From Alcaligenaceae bacterium (GTDB taxonomy: Bacteria > Pseudomonadota > Gammaproteobacteria > Burkholderiales > Burkholderiaceae_B), in NCBI GenBank assembly GCA_013416455.1, contig JACCES010000001.1:575962-639961 (forward strand): a stretch of 64,000 nucleotides of DNA, given 5' to 3'. Below the pieces are notes generated by a model, which had not been told where the DNA came from, did no database searches, and worked only from the letters and a program-made list of their open reading frames with translations. A program made the position numbers and the translations under genes. This document shows, one piece after another, positions 34,584 through 43,208 of this stretch. How positions within the stretch are numbered: the stretch's first letter is position 1; every line of letters starts with the position of its first letter.

Positions 34584-36326
34584 ATGACAGTTAATACAGC
34601 ATTCCTGGCGCCTGACCCCAAAACCACTCCGGTCGGCAAAAAGAATTTTACGGGCATCGAAGACGGGGGAACGGTTGTAGCCCGCGTCTTGAAGAACGCC
34701 GGTATCGACACCGTTATGACCATGGCCGGCGGCCATGTCTCCTCGATCTTCCAGGCTCTCAAGGCCGACGGCATCCGATCCATCCTTTTCAGGGACGAGC
34801 GCGCGACGTCCTTCGCGGCGGCCGCCTGGGGCGCCGCGACACGCTCGCCCGGCGTATGCCTCGTCACGGCAGGCCCCGGGCTGACAAATGCGGTCACCGG
34901 GCTCGCACAGGCTCAGCGATCCGGCTGGCCGGTCGTTTCAATCGCGGGGAGCTTTGAACAATTCTCGCTCGATATGGGCGGTCTTCAAGAGATGGACCAG
35001 GCTGAGATGATGGCCTCGATCAGCAAATGGTCAAGGGCTGTCCCAAGCGCTGACCGGATCGGAGAATACATTGAGCGCGCGGTCCAGGCTGCGATGACGC
35101 CCCCTTTCGGCCACGCACATGTCAGCATTCCCGTCGACCTGCTATCTCGCGGCGTGACCGAGTTCCCCCCACTGCGCGAAGCCGCAAAGTACGCAAGCGT
35201 TAACCTGGGCGCGCCGTCGGCCGAGATCGTACGTCGGATTGTTGATCTGATTGAAAAATCCCAACGGCCGATTATCGTCGCCGGCCCTGGTGTCTGGTTC
35301 GACCATGGCGAAGAGCCTTTGCTCCGTCTCATCGATCGCACCGGCATTCCCACCTTCACTGAGGAAGAGGCCCGCGGCATCGTGCCCGACTCGCATGACG
35401 CCGGCATCGGGCCGATCCTCTATGGCCTCAGCGGAGCACGCAATCTCATTAAAGAGGCTGACCTCGTCATCGTGGTTGGAACCAAGCCGGACTGGCGGAC
35501 TGAATACCTGCGCCCGCCGTTGCTGCCATCCTCGTTCTCGGCAGCATTCATTCAGATCGATAGCAATCCCGAGCATCTGACCGGCTACTTTGCCAAGGAA
35601 GTCACCTTTCTTGGCAGCGAGGCGGCGACGCTATCGCGGCTGGCGGAGGCAATTCCCGCCAAGCGCCGCTGGGAATCCTGGCGAACACGGCTCAAAAATG
35701 CCCAGGCCTCCCACATCGCCGCCGTGCTCTCCGAAGAGCGCAACCTTCGTAAAAGCAATACGGTCCACCCGGCAACGATCACCGAGATCGTCAGGGACGC
35801 CGCGATACGCGACGATATGAACGTCGTATTCGATGGCGGCGCAGCCGGCAAATGGGGAAAGCTGCTCATCCCGGCTACCAGGCCCGGGCAGTGGAGCCGC
35901 TACAAGGGTCCGTTCGCAGCCATCGGCCACGGCCTGCCCTCCGCCATTGTGAAGAGCCTTGCGGACCCGGCGCGCCCCGCCTTATTGATCACCGGTGACG
36001 GCTCGTTCGGTTACCATGCCGTCGAGATTGAGACCGCGCTGCAATACGGCGCCAATGTAACGGTGGTTATTGTTACCGACGGCGCTTGGGGTTCAGTGCA
36101 GGAAGGGCAGTACAAGAGATTCCAAGACGTAGAAGGGACCTTGATTCCCCGAACCCGGTTCGATCTCGTCGGCCAGGCACTTGGCGCCGAAGGCCATTGG
36201 GTCGAAGATGCCGACACACTGCGTGATCTCCTCGCGCAACCGCAGCGTGGGGTCCGCGTGATCAGCGTCAATAGCGAGACAGCGTTCCCGCCAGTCCATT
36301 ATCCGCCTGGCCGGTACTCACGCTGA
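34584..36326 (+). CDS. Thiamine-diphosphate-dependent enzyme (acetolactate synthase / oxalyl-CoA decarboxylase-like)
   Basis: A 580-residue three-domain ThDP enzyme. The PYR domain has the catalytic glutamate E72 in LFRDERATSFAAAAWG and CLVTAGPGLTNAVTGLAQAQ. A central FAD/CoA-type domain (PIIVAGPGVWFDHGEEPLLR) follows, and the C-terminal PP domain has the metal-binding ITGDGSFGYHAVEIET ... TDGAWGSVQEGQ. Asp-Gly replaces the common Asn at the second ligand site, as in some relatives. The family spans acetolactate synthase, oxalyl-CoA decarboxylase, 2-hydroxyacyl-CoA lyase and benzoylformate decarboxylase, and the substrate cannot be assigned. Linked to Bug3 and IclR3, it is probably catabolic. 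Confidence 0.9.
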   Translation: MTVNTAFLAPDPKTTPVGKKNFTGIEDGGTVVARVLKNAGIDTVMTMAGGHVSSIFQALKADGIRSILFRDERATSFAAAAWGAATRSPGVCLVTAGPGLTNAVTGLAQAQRSGWPVVSIAGSFEQFSLDMGGLQEMDQAEMMASISKWSRAVPSADRIGEYIERAVQAAMTPPFGHAHVSIPVDLLSRGVTEFPPLREAAKYASVNLGAPSAEIVRRIVDLIEKSQRPIIVAGPGVWFDHGEEPLLRLIDRTGIPTFTEEEARGIVPDSHDAGIGPILYGLSGARNLIKEADLVIVVGTKPDWRTEYLRPPLLPSSFSAAFIQIDSNPEHLTGYFAKEVTFLGSEAATLSRLAEAIPAKRRWESWRTRLKNAQASHIAAVLSEERNLRKSNTVHPATITEIVRDAAIRDDMNVVFDGGAAGKWGKLLIPATRPGQWSRYKGPFAAIGHGLPSAIVKSLADPARPALLITGDGSFGYHAVEIETALQYGANVTVVIVTDGAWGSVQEGQYKRFQDVEGTLIPRTRFDLVGQALGAEGHWVEDADTLRDLLAQPQRGVRVISVNSETAFPPVHYPPGRYSR

Positions 36327-36336
36327 CTATCCCGAA

Positions 36337-36365
36337 CCCTGCCGGTTTCTTGAGTACCGGCAGGG
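36337..36365. terminator. Perfect hairpin between convergent genes
   Basis: CCCTGCCGGT (36337-36346) and ACCGGCAGGG (36356-36365) are perfectly complementary with a 9-nt loop. The hairpin starts 10 bp after the ThDP gene stop and ends 19 bp before the CDF gene stop. There is no T-run. It is a likely bidirectional transcript-end structure. Confidence 0.6.
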
Positions 36366-36384
36366 CGAGGCCCGGCCGCCCCGT

Positions 36385-37329
36385 TCATTCCGCCCATTCA
36401 GGGTCGGTCGTGAAAACGATCATCAGCCAGCGGTCGGGCGTATCGTCCCCGATCGCTTCGCTGATTTCGTCGCGGATGCGATCCCACTCCGCCAGCGCCC
36501 TGGCGGGCCATTCGGCCGACACCAGAAAATACAGCTCGATCTGCCGCCCGCGGCCGATACGGGCGACATTGGCACGGTAGGACGCAAACCCATAGCGCCG
36601 GACCGAAGCCTGCGCCACTTCATCGACGTGCTGCTTGAGATCGGCGGGGGTGACCAGCAGGATGTCCGCCATGGCGCGGCGCACCGTGCCGAACGGCATC
36701 GGCAGTACCGCCAGACACACCAGACCCAGCGCCAGCGGGTCGATGTAGGGCGTTAGCCATTCAAGCCGGGTCCCCTGCGCCGCGCTGCCGAAACCGAAGG
36801 CCAGCAGATAGGCCACCGTGATGCAGCCGGACATCAGCCACGACTTGGCGTCGAGCGCCAGGAACCCGGAACGGATGCGCCGGTTGGCCGCCGTGATGAA
36901 CGCCGCGGCGCCAAGCTCGACCACCAGGGATATGGCGGCGAAGACCATGGCGTAGCCGAAGGCAAGCTCGCGCCCGCCGTTCATGATGCTGTCGATGGAA
37001 TTGATCAGCCCGTAGGTGGCGGCCGCCATCAGCAGCAGGCCGTTCACCCCCAGCACCATGGGTTCGAGGTGCCAGAAGCCCATGTTGAAGCGTTCCGCCA
37101 GCCGCTTGTCGGCCGCGCCGCCGGATGTCGAAACCGCGATGAGCCTGGCCACCATGAGCGCCAGACCGGTCATTACCACGTCGATGAGTTCGTAGACGGC
37201 ATCGAAGAGGATGGTCAGCGATGAAGCGAGCAGCCCGAATGCCACACCGAGCGCGGTGACGCAAAGCGTGATGATGATCGAGAGACGCAGGACCCCTTCT
37301 TCCGTCGAAGGGCTGAAACGTTGTTGCAT
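36385..37329 (-). CDS. Cation diffusion facilitator (CDF) family transporter
   Basis: An inner-membrane protein of 314 residues. Six hydrophobic segments are seen, starting with LSIIITLCVTALGVAFGLLA. TM2 carries the metal-site-like DAVYELIDVVM and TM5 the LDAKSWLMSGCITVAYLLAF block, where the common H/D pair is D-only. The C-terminal cytoplasmic domain runs from VTPADLKQHVDEVAQASV to the end. CDF proteins export divalent metals such as Zn, Fe, Co or Mn by proton antiport. The unusual TM5 site leaves the metal open. Upstream (37330-37580) is an AT-rich stretch with no gene, presumably its promoter. Confidence 0.88.
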   Translation of the reverse strand: MQQRFSPSTEEGVLRLSIIITLCVTALGVAFGLLASSLTILFDAVYELIDVVMTGLALMVARLIAVSTSGGAADKRLAERFNMGFWHLEPMVLGVNGLLLMAAATYGLINSIDSIMNGGRELAFGYAMVFAAISLVVELGAAAFITAANRRIRSGFLALDAKSWLMSGCITVAYLLAFGFGSAAQGTRLEWLTPYIDPLALGLVCLAVLPMPFGTVRRAMADILLVTPADLKQHVDEVAQASVRRYGFASYRANVARIGRGRQIELYFLVSAEWPARALAEWDRIRDEISEAIGDDTPDRWLMIVFTTDPEWAE

Positions 37330-37580
37330 GAATGAGGTGCTTTTCTTACCGGAGATCGCCGGCCGCCGACAAGCGCATGCCCGGAGTTCGCGGCCACGGC
37401 CCTGACGGGCCCGGCTGTCCGAAGCGGCGCTGATATGTCGACGTTCTGGCTAAGCACTATTTTCGAACAGAATAGAAGATTGAAAAAGATTACATCCATC
37501 TATAAAACAGATGAAATATAGGATGGCATGCGCGGCGCGCATCCCGCTACAACAGGCATCTTCCCGCCCCAGCGCGGGGG

Positions 37581-38492
37581 TCACGACCCGTAGCTGGATA
37601 CGATCAGCGCGGGCGCGATGGCCTTGAGCCTCGCCCAGACGAAGCGGCACGCGAGCGACTGCGGGCGGCGCGTGCTGACGGAAATCACGGCCGTACGGGG
37701 CAGCTGCGGCCGAACCAGCTTGGTGCCCGCCAGGGCGCCGCCGCGGATCTCGGCCTGTACGCCCAGCGAGGACATGATGGCGTAGCCGTGGCCGGCCAGA
37801 CAGGCTTCCTTCATCGAGCGCAGGTTGTCCACCTCGAACACGATGGAAAGCGTGATGCCCAGCTGCCGGGCGTAGCGGTCCAGCGCACTGCGGATGTCGT
37901 TGGGATGCGGCGCGGTGATCAGCGGCAGGCCGGCCAGCTGTGCGAAATCCAGGGTCTTTGCTTCCAGCAATCTGTCGCCCGCCCTGCCAACCAGCAAAGC
38001 GGCATCGCGCCCCACCAGTTCGTCGGTCAACCTCGGGCGGCGGCCATAGCGGTTGAACAGACCGATGTCGATGCGGCCGGCGGCGAGCAATTCGTCGAGA
38101 TGCCCGCTGAACCCTTCACTGCACTGCAGCTGTATGCCGGGCGCGCGCTGCGCCAGATCGTCGAGCAGCGCCGCCATGACGCATTGGGCGATGGACGGCA
38201 CCATGCCCAGGTGCACTTTGCCCGTAACCTGGCCGGATGCGTCGCGCGCCGTCTGCTCCATGCGATCGTACTGGGCCAGCAGCGCCTGGACTTCCGGAAC
38301 CATGCGCCTGCCCAGCGGCGACAACTGCAGGCCCCGGCCGGTGCGCTCGAACAGCCGCCCGCCCCAGCGTTTTTCGAGCAGGCCGATCTCGCGACTGACG
38401 GCCGGCTGCGTGGTGTCCATTACCTGGGCGGCCGCCGTGGCGGTGCCGAACTGGGCCACGGCAAGAAAAAATTCGAGTTGTCGACGGTTCAT
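37581..38492 (-). CDS. LysR-family transcriptional regulator
   Basis: A 303-residue LysR protein. The N-terminal HTH is MNRRQLEFFLAVAQFGTATA, then AAQVMDTTQPAVSREIGLLE and RWGGRLFERTGRGLQLSPLG. The effector domain includes GKVHLGMVPSIAQCVMAALL. It is divergent from the lactonase-Bug-CaiB-lyase genes and is their likely regulator. The 177-bp divergent region has an AT-rich core (about 38551-38590) with a near direct repeat CCAGATATA CCAGAATAC, a plausible binding site. Confidence 0.94.
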   Translation of the reverse strand: MNRRQLEFFLAVAQFGTATAAAQVMDTTQPAVSREIGLLEKRWGGRLFERTGRGLQLSPLGRRMVPEVQALLAQYDRMEQTARDASGQVTGKVHLGMVPSIAQCVMAALLDDLAQRAPGIQLQCSEGFSGHLDELLAAGRIDIGLFNRYGRRPRLTDELVGRDAALLVGRAGDRLLEAKTLDFAQLAGLPLITAPHPNDIRSALDRYARQLGITLSIVFEVDNLRSMKEACLAGHGYAIMSSLGVQAEIRGGALAGTKLVRPQLPRTAVISVSTRRPQSLACRFVWARLKAIAPALIVSSYGS

Positions 38493-38669
38493 TCCGCAGG
38501 TGCCTCGGCCACGCGATATCGATGCCGCGGCGGGCTATCGCGCAAGCCTTCCAGATATACCAGAATACTTATAACAGATAGATCGGAATAACGCTTCTAC
38601 GAGCCGCATCCGTACCCTAGACTTTCCGCTATTCCCTGCGGCCGCACGGCCCCATCCACCGAGGAAGCC

Positions 38670-39590
38670 ATGTACCTGGACAGCGCGCCCGAAGCGATAA
38701 GCACCGAAGTCTTCTCCACCGCCCCCGACGAGATCCGACGCGGCCCGGGCCGAACGGCCAGCTTCCTGGAAGGGCCGTCTTTCGATGTGCAGGGCAACCT
38801 GTACTGCGTCGACATCCCGCATGGCCGGATCTTGCGCATTTCGCCCGACGGCCGCTGGCATGTGGCGGCCGAATACGATGGCCACCCCAACGGATTGAAG
38901 ATCCATCGCGACGGGCGCATCTTCATCGCCGACCGCCGGAACGGCCTGGTGGTGCTCGACCCCTCGTCCGGGGATATCCGGACCATCCTGAGCGGGCCCG
39001 GCGGACAGGAGCGCTTCATGGGGCTGAACGATCTGGTCTTCGCCGCCGACGGCGACCTGTACTTCACCGACCAGGGCAAGAGCGGCCTGCAGGACCCTTG
39101 CGGCCGGGTATACCGCTACAGCCCGCAGAATGACCGCCTCGAATGCCTGATCGCCAACGTACCCAGCCCCAACGGGCTGGTGTTCAACGTCCGGGAAACC
39201 GCGCTTTTCGTGGCGGTGACGCGCGCCAACGCGGTCTGGCGCATCCCTCTCGGGCCGCCGACGGGCGAAGCCACCGGCTGGGTACCCAGGAAGATCGACG
39301 CGGTCGGGCTCTTCGTGCAGCTGCCCAGCGCGGGTCCGGACGGCCTGGCGCTGGACGAGGCGGGCAACGTGGTCGTGACCCACCCCACCCGCGGCCTGGT
39401 GTGGCTGTTCAGCAAGTACGGCGTGCCGCTGCTGCGCATCGCGTCCTGCGCCGAAGAAATGACCACCAATGTCGCCTATGGCGGCGCCGACGGCAGAACA
39501 CTGTACATCGTCGAATCCAGATCCTGCAGCATCCTGACCGCACGCATGCCCGTCGCCGGCAAGCAAATGTATTCACACAGCGGCCAATAA
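38670..39590 (+). CDS. SMP-30/gluconolactonase-family lactonase
   Basis: A 306-residue six-bladed beta-propeller of the SMP-30/gluconolactonase/LRE family. The metal-site glutamate is in SFLEGPSFDVQGNLYCVDIP (E34), followed by GLNDLVFAADGDLYFTDQG with the Asn and GPDGLALDEAGNVVVTHPTR with the Asp, the usual calcium/zinc ligands. There is no signal peptide. The enzyme opens lactones to hydroxy acids. It is the first gene divergent from the LysR regulator and probably makes or processes the hydroxy acid used by the downstream CoA-transferase and lyase. The substrate is inferred. Confidence 0.92.
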   Translation: MYLDSAPEAISTEVFSTAPDEIRRGPGRTASFLEGPSFDVQGNLYCVDIPHGRILRISPDGRWHVAAEYDGHPNGLKIHRDGRIFIADRRNGLVVLDPSSGDIRTILSGPGGQERFMGLNDLVFAADGDLYFTDQGKSGLQDPCGRVYRYSPQNDRLECLIANVPSPNGLVFNVRETALFVAVTRANAVWRIPLGPPTGEATGWVPRKIDAVGLFVQLPSAGPDGLALDEAGNVVVTHPTRGLVWLFSKYGVPLLRIASCAEEMTTNVAYGGADGRTLYIVESRSCSILTARMPVAGKQMYSHSGQ

Positions 39591-39674
39591 GATGCGCTCA
39601 TCCCGATGCGGGCGCCACCGCGCGCACCGGGACCGCGCAGACATATCAAGGCGACGAGAAAGACGGAGACAAAC

Positions 39675-40658
39675 ATGAAATCATGGCTGAGCCTTCCCCT
39701 CATTGCGGTTGCCCTGCTGGGCGCGCCGCTGGCCAACGCGGCCGGCGACACCTGGCCGGACAGGCCGATCCACATCATCTCGCCCTACAGCCCGGGCGGC
39801 GGCAACGACAGCATTTCACGCCTGGTCGCCCAGCACCTGGGTCAAGTCCTGGGCCAGCAGGTCATCGTCGAGAACCGCGCCGGCGCCGGCACGATGATAG
39901 GCAATGACTACGTGGCGAAGTCGGCTCCCGATGGCTACACGCTGATCGTCAATGGCGCGGGCTTCGTCACCAACCCCAGCTTCTACGCCAACATGCGCTA
40001 CGACAGCACCAGGGATTTCACCCCGGTGGCCTTTCTGGCCTCATCGCCCTTGGCGCTGGTCGGCAACGCCAGCGTGCCGTTCTCGACCATGCCTGAACTG
40101 ATCGACTACGCCAAAAAGCACCCGGGCAAACTGAGCTTCGGGAACTCGGGCTACGGCGGGCCCGACCACTACGCCTGCATCATGTTCAACGAGTTCGCCG
40201 GCGTCGATATCGCCTCGGTCCCGTACAAGGGGTCGGCGCAGGTGATCAGCGACCTGCTTGGCGGCCATCTCCATTTGACGATCACGCCTCTGCCGGCCGT
40301 CCAGGAGCATATCCAGATGGGCAAACTGAAGATGCTGGCCATCGCCGCGGCTCAACGATCGCCACAGTTCCCGGACGTACCGACCATCGCTGAGTCGGGC
40401 ATGCCGGAATACGAGGCCCTGAACTGGTACGGCCTGATGGCGCCGGCCGGCACGCCGCCAGCGGTCGTGCACAAAATCAACGAAGCGGTCGGCACGATCC
40501 TGCTCAAACCCGAGGTCATCAAGGTATTCAATGCGCAGGGCATGGTGCCACGCGATCCGGACACCATGGGCTCGCCCGAGCAATTCGCCGCCTACCTTCA
40601 GAAAGGCTTGGAACAAACCGAACGCGTGGCCAAGGCTGCCGGCATCGAGCCTCAGTAG
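39675..40658 (+). CDS. Bug/TctC-type periplasmic solute receptor (Bug4)
   Basis: A receptor of 327 residues. It starts at ATG 39675 after ACGGAG. The signal peptide is MKSWLSLPLIAVALLGAPLA with cleavage near NAAGDTWPDRP. Family motifs are IHIISPYSPGGGNDSISRLV, VIVENRAGAGTMIGNDYVA, APDGYTLIVNG and NWYGLMAPAGTPPAVV. It lies between the lactonase and the CoA-transferase on the same strand, so it likely binds the acid that this operon degrades. Confidence 0.94.
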   Translation: MKSWLSLPLIAVALLGAPLANAAGDTWPDRPIHIISPYSPGGGNDSISRLVAQHLGQVLGQQVIVENRAGAGTMIGNDYVAKSAPDGYTLIVNGAGFVTNPSFYANMRYDSTRDFTPVAFLASSPLALVGNASVPFSTMPELIDYAKKHPGKLSFGNSGYGGPDHYACIMFNEFAGVDIASVPYKGSAQVISDLLGGHLHLTITPLPAVQEHIQMGKLKMLAIAAAQRSPQFPDVPTIAESGMPEYEALNWYGLMAPAGTPPAVVHKINEAVGTILLKPEVIKVFNAQGMVPRDPDTMGSPEQFAAYLQKGLEQTERVAKAAGIEPQ

Positions 40659-40717
40659 CCCGGAACCGGGCGCATCACGCTCCAACCTTCTCCGCCAATC
40701 TCCTTACAAGGAATAGA

Positions 40718-41959
40718 ATGTCTTCGCTCTTGAATGGGGTCAGGGTGCTGGATCTGACCAATGTCATCGCCGGGCCGATGTGCTCCTATCTGCTGGCCAT
40801 GCTGGGCGCCGAAGTCATCAAAATCGAAGTGCCACGGCGAGGCGACCTGTCCCGGAGCATGGGCGTCGTCGACGAACTCGTCGCCCGCGGGATGGGCGAC
40901 TCATTCTGCGTCATGAACGCCGGCAAGAAATCGATTGCGCTGAACCTCAAGAGCGAAGCCGGACGCCGCATCTTCCTGGACATGGCCGGGACGGCGGACG
41001 TGGTGCTGGAGAATTTCCGGCCCGGCGTCATGGCAAGGCTGGGCCTGGATTGGGACGTGCTGAAGGCCGCCAACCCCGGGCTGGTCTATTGCGCCATCTC
41101 GGGCTTCGGCCAGACCGGCCCGCTGGCGGGGCGTCCCAGCTACGACCAGATCATCCAGGGCTTCTCGGGCCTCATGAGCCTGACCGGCCCCGAGGACGGC
41201 GAACCGGCCCGCGCGGGCTATGTGGTGTGCGACACCATGGCGGCCGTCATGGCGGCCTTCGCCGTCTCGGCCGCCCTGGTCCGCAAGGCGCGCACGGGCG
41301 ACGGCGAAATGATCGACGTCTCCATGCTGGACTCCACCCTCAGCACCATGGCGAGCTGGCTGATCTCGGGCTACGTGAACGGCGGCGTAGTGCCCGGGCG
41401 CCTGGGCAACCACAACCCTTCCGGCAGCCCCTCGGGCACCTTCCGCACCGGCGACGGGCGGATGAACATCTCGATCAACGAACAGGGCCAGTACGAGCGG
41501 CTGTGCGACGCGATCGGCCTGCCGGCGCTGAAAAGCGATCCGCGCTTCCTCGACAGAGAATCCCGGATCCGCAATCGCAAGCCGCTGCAGGAGCTGCTGG
41601 AAGACGCCCTGGCCCGCTCGGGCACGGACTACTGGGAAGACATCTTCGCGCGCACCGGCGTACCGGCCGGGCCTGTGCTCGACTTCGCACAGGCCATCTC
41701 GCACCCGCAGGTTCAAGCCCGGCAATTGCTCAAGCACTTCGATGACATGCCGGGCATGGGCCGGGGCATCTCCGTCACACGCCTGGGCTTCCATCTGGCC
41801 AGCGGCAACCCCGACGTGTCACGCCCGCCGCCACGGCTGGGCGAGGACACGGCCGCCATCCTGGGCGCGCTGGGGCTCGACGAAACCACGCTGCGGCACC
41901 TGCAGGAAGCGGGAGTGATAGACGGCTGCGCCCCCTGCGTCCCCGGCGCCGCCGTCTGA
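40718..41959 (+). CDS. CaiB/BaiF (class III) CoA-transferase
   Basis: A 413-residue family III CoA-transferase. It has LLNGVRVLDLTNVIAGPMCS, LGAEVIKIEVPRRGD, VVLENFRPGVMARLGLDW, CAISGFGQTGPLAGRPSYDQ and the catalytic D172 in YVVCDTMAAVMA. The human relative SUGCT, also a CaiB-type enzyme, transfers CoA to hydroxymethylglutarate. With an HMG-CoA-lyase-like gene immediately downstream (19 bp), a similar 3-hydroxy-3-methyl-dicarboxylate activation is plausible. The substrate itself is inference. Confidence 0.93.
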   Translation: MSSLLNGVRVLDLTNVIAGPMCSYLLAMLGAEVIKIEVPRRGDLSRSMGVVDELVARGMGDSFCVMNAGKKSIALNLKSEAGRRIFLDMAGTADVVLENFRPGVMARLGLDWDVLKAANPGLVYCAISGFGQTGPLAGRPSYDQIIQGFSGLMSLTGPEDGEPARAGYVVCDTMAAVMAAFAVSAALVRKARTGDGEMIDVSMLDSTLSTMASWLISGYVNGGVVPGRLGNHNPSGSPSGTFRTGDGRMNISINEQGQYERLCDAIGLPALKSDPRFLDRESRIRNRKPLQELLEDALARSGTDYWEDIFARTGVPAGPVLDFAQAISHPQVQARQLLKHFDDMPGMGRGISVTRLGFHLASGNPDVSRPPPRLGEDTAAILGALGLDETTLRHLQEAGVIDGCAPCVPGAAV

Positions 41960-41978
41960 ACCTGGAAAAGGAACCACC

Positions 41979-42935
41979 ATGTCCGACCTGCCACGCAAAG
42001 TCCACATCAGGGAAGAAGGCCCGCGCGAGGGCTTCCAGATCGAGAAGGGCCCGATCGCCACGCACCGCAAGATCGAACTGATCGATGCACTGTCTGAAAC
42101 CGGCATCACGCACATCCAGATCACATCCTTCGTCGATGGCAGGCGTGTGCCCGGCATGGCCGATGCCGAAGCCGTCGTGGCCGGCATCCGGACGCGGCCC
42201 GGCGTGCACTACGAAGCCCTGTGGCTGAACGAGAAGGGGCTGGAACGGGCCATCACCGCCGGGCGGCTGCACCTGGAGGGCAATATCTCCATGTGCGCCT
42301 CCGAGACGTTTCTGCGGGTCAACTACAACCGCAGCTTCGAGTCCAATATCTCGTACGCCCACCAGGTGCTGCAAAGCTACCTGGCGCGCGGTATCCTCGT
42401 GCGGCGCGGCCATGTGTCCGCGGCCTTCGGCTGCAATTACCAGGGCGATGTGCCGGCTGCCGTGGTGCTGGACCTGGTCGACCGCATACGCGACATCGGT
42501 TCCGCTCACGGCGTGGCCATCACCGAATTGCTGCTGGCCGACTCCATGGCGTGGGCCACGCCGGCGCAGATCAAGCGCGTCGTGGGTTCGATACGCGAGC
42601 GCCACCCCGACCTGCGCATCGCTCTGCACCTGCACGACACGCGCGGCATGGGCATCGCCAACGCCTATGCGGGACTGGAGATGGGCGTGGACAGCTTCGA
42701 CGCCTCGGTCGCGGGGCTGGGCGGCTGTCCCTTCGCCAGGCACCAGGGCGCGGCGGGAAACGTCTGCACCGAGGACCTGGTATTCATGTGCCACGAAATG
42801 GGCATCGAGACCGGCATCGACCTGGACCGGCTGATCGAATGCGCCCGACAGGCCGAAGACATCGTCGGCCATCCCCTACCCGGTTCGGTCAAGAGCGGCG
42901 GCGGCCTCGCCGCGCTGCGGCGGCAAGCGCACTGA
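41979..42935 (+). CDS. HMG-CoA lyase-like protein
   Basis: A 318-residue TIM-barrel lyase of the HMGL-like family. The N-terminal motif is EEGPREGFQIE (12-22), where the usual GPRDG Asp is replaced by Glu (E17) while R16 is kept. The metal histidines are in IALHLHDTRGMG (H217, H219), and the active-site loop cysteine C250 is in GLGGCPFARHQGAAGNVCTE with N261. HMG-CoA lyase cleaves HMG-CoA to acetyl-CoA and acetoacetate. The Asp-to-Glu change suggests an adapted or altered activity, for example on another 3-hydroxyacyl-CoA. It is cotranscribed with the CoA-transferase. Confidence 0.9.
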   Translation: MSDLPRKVHIREEGPREGFQIEKGPIATHRKIELIDALSETGITHIQITSFVDGRRVPGMADAEAVVAGIRTRPGVHYEALWLNEKGLERAITAGRLHLEGNISMCASETFLRVNYNRSFESNISYAHQVLQSYLARGILVRRGHVSAAFGCNYQGDVPAAVVLDLVDRIRDIGSAHGVAITELLLADSMAWATPAQIKRVVGSIRERHPDLRIALHLHDTRGMGIANAYAGLEMGVDSFDASVAGLGGCPFARHQGAAGNVCTEDLVFMCHEMGIETGIDLDRLIECARQAEDIVGHPLPGSVKSGGGLAALRRQAH

Positions 42936-43208
42936 CCCCCATCCCCCGGTCACCGGCCCGCCAGAGCATCCGGCGGACCACGCCGTCCCGTTCAATGCCG
43001 CCCAGGCTCACAAGTGAATGGCCGCCGCGACGGGAAACGGACGTCTTGTATACAACCCCGGCAAGGCACGCTACCATGCGGCGACACCGATCTTCCGCAC
43101 ATCCACGCCCATGTCTTCCGCAGAAACCGTCTATCGCATCCTCCAGGGGCGCCGTGCTGGCCCGGCTCGCCAAGGCACAACCCGACATCACCCTTCCAGA
43201 GGAATCGC

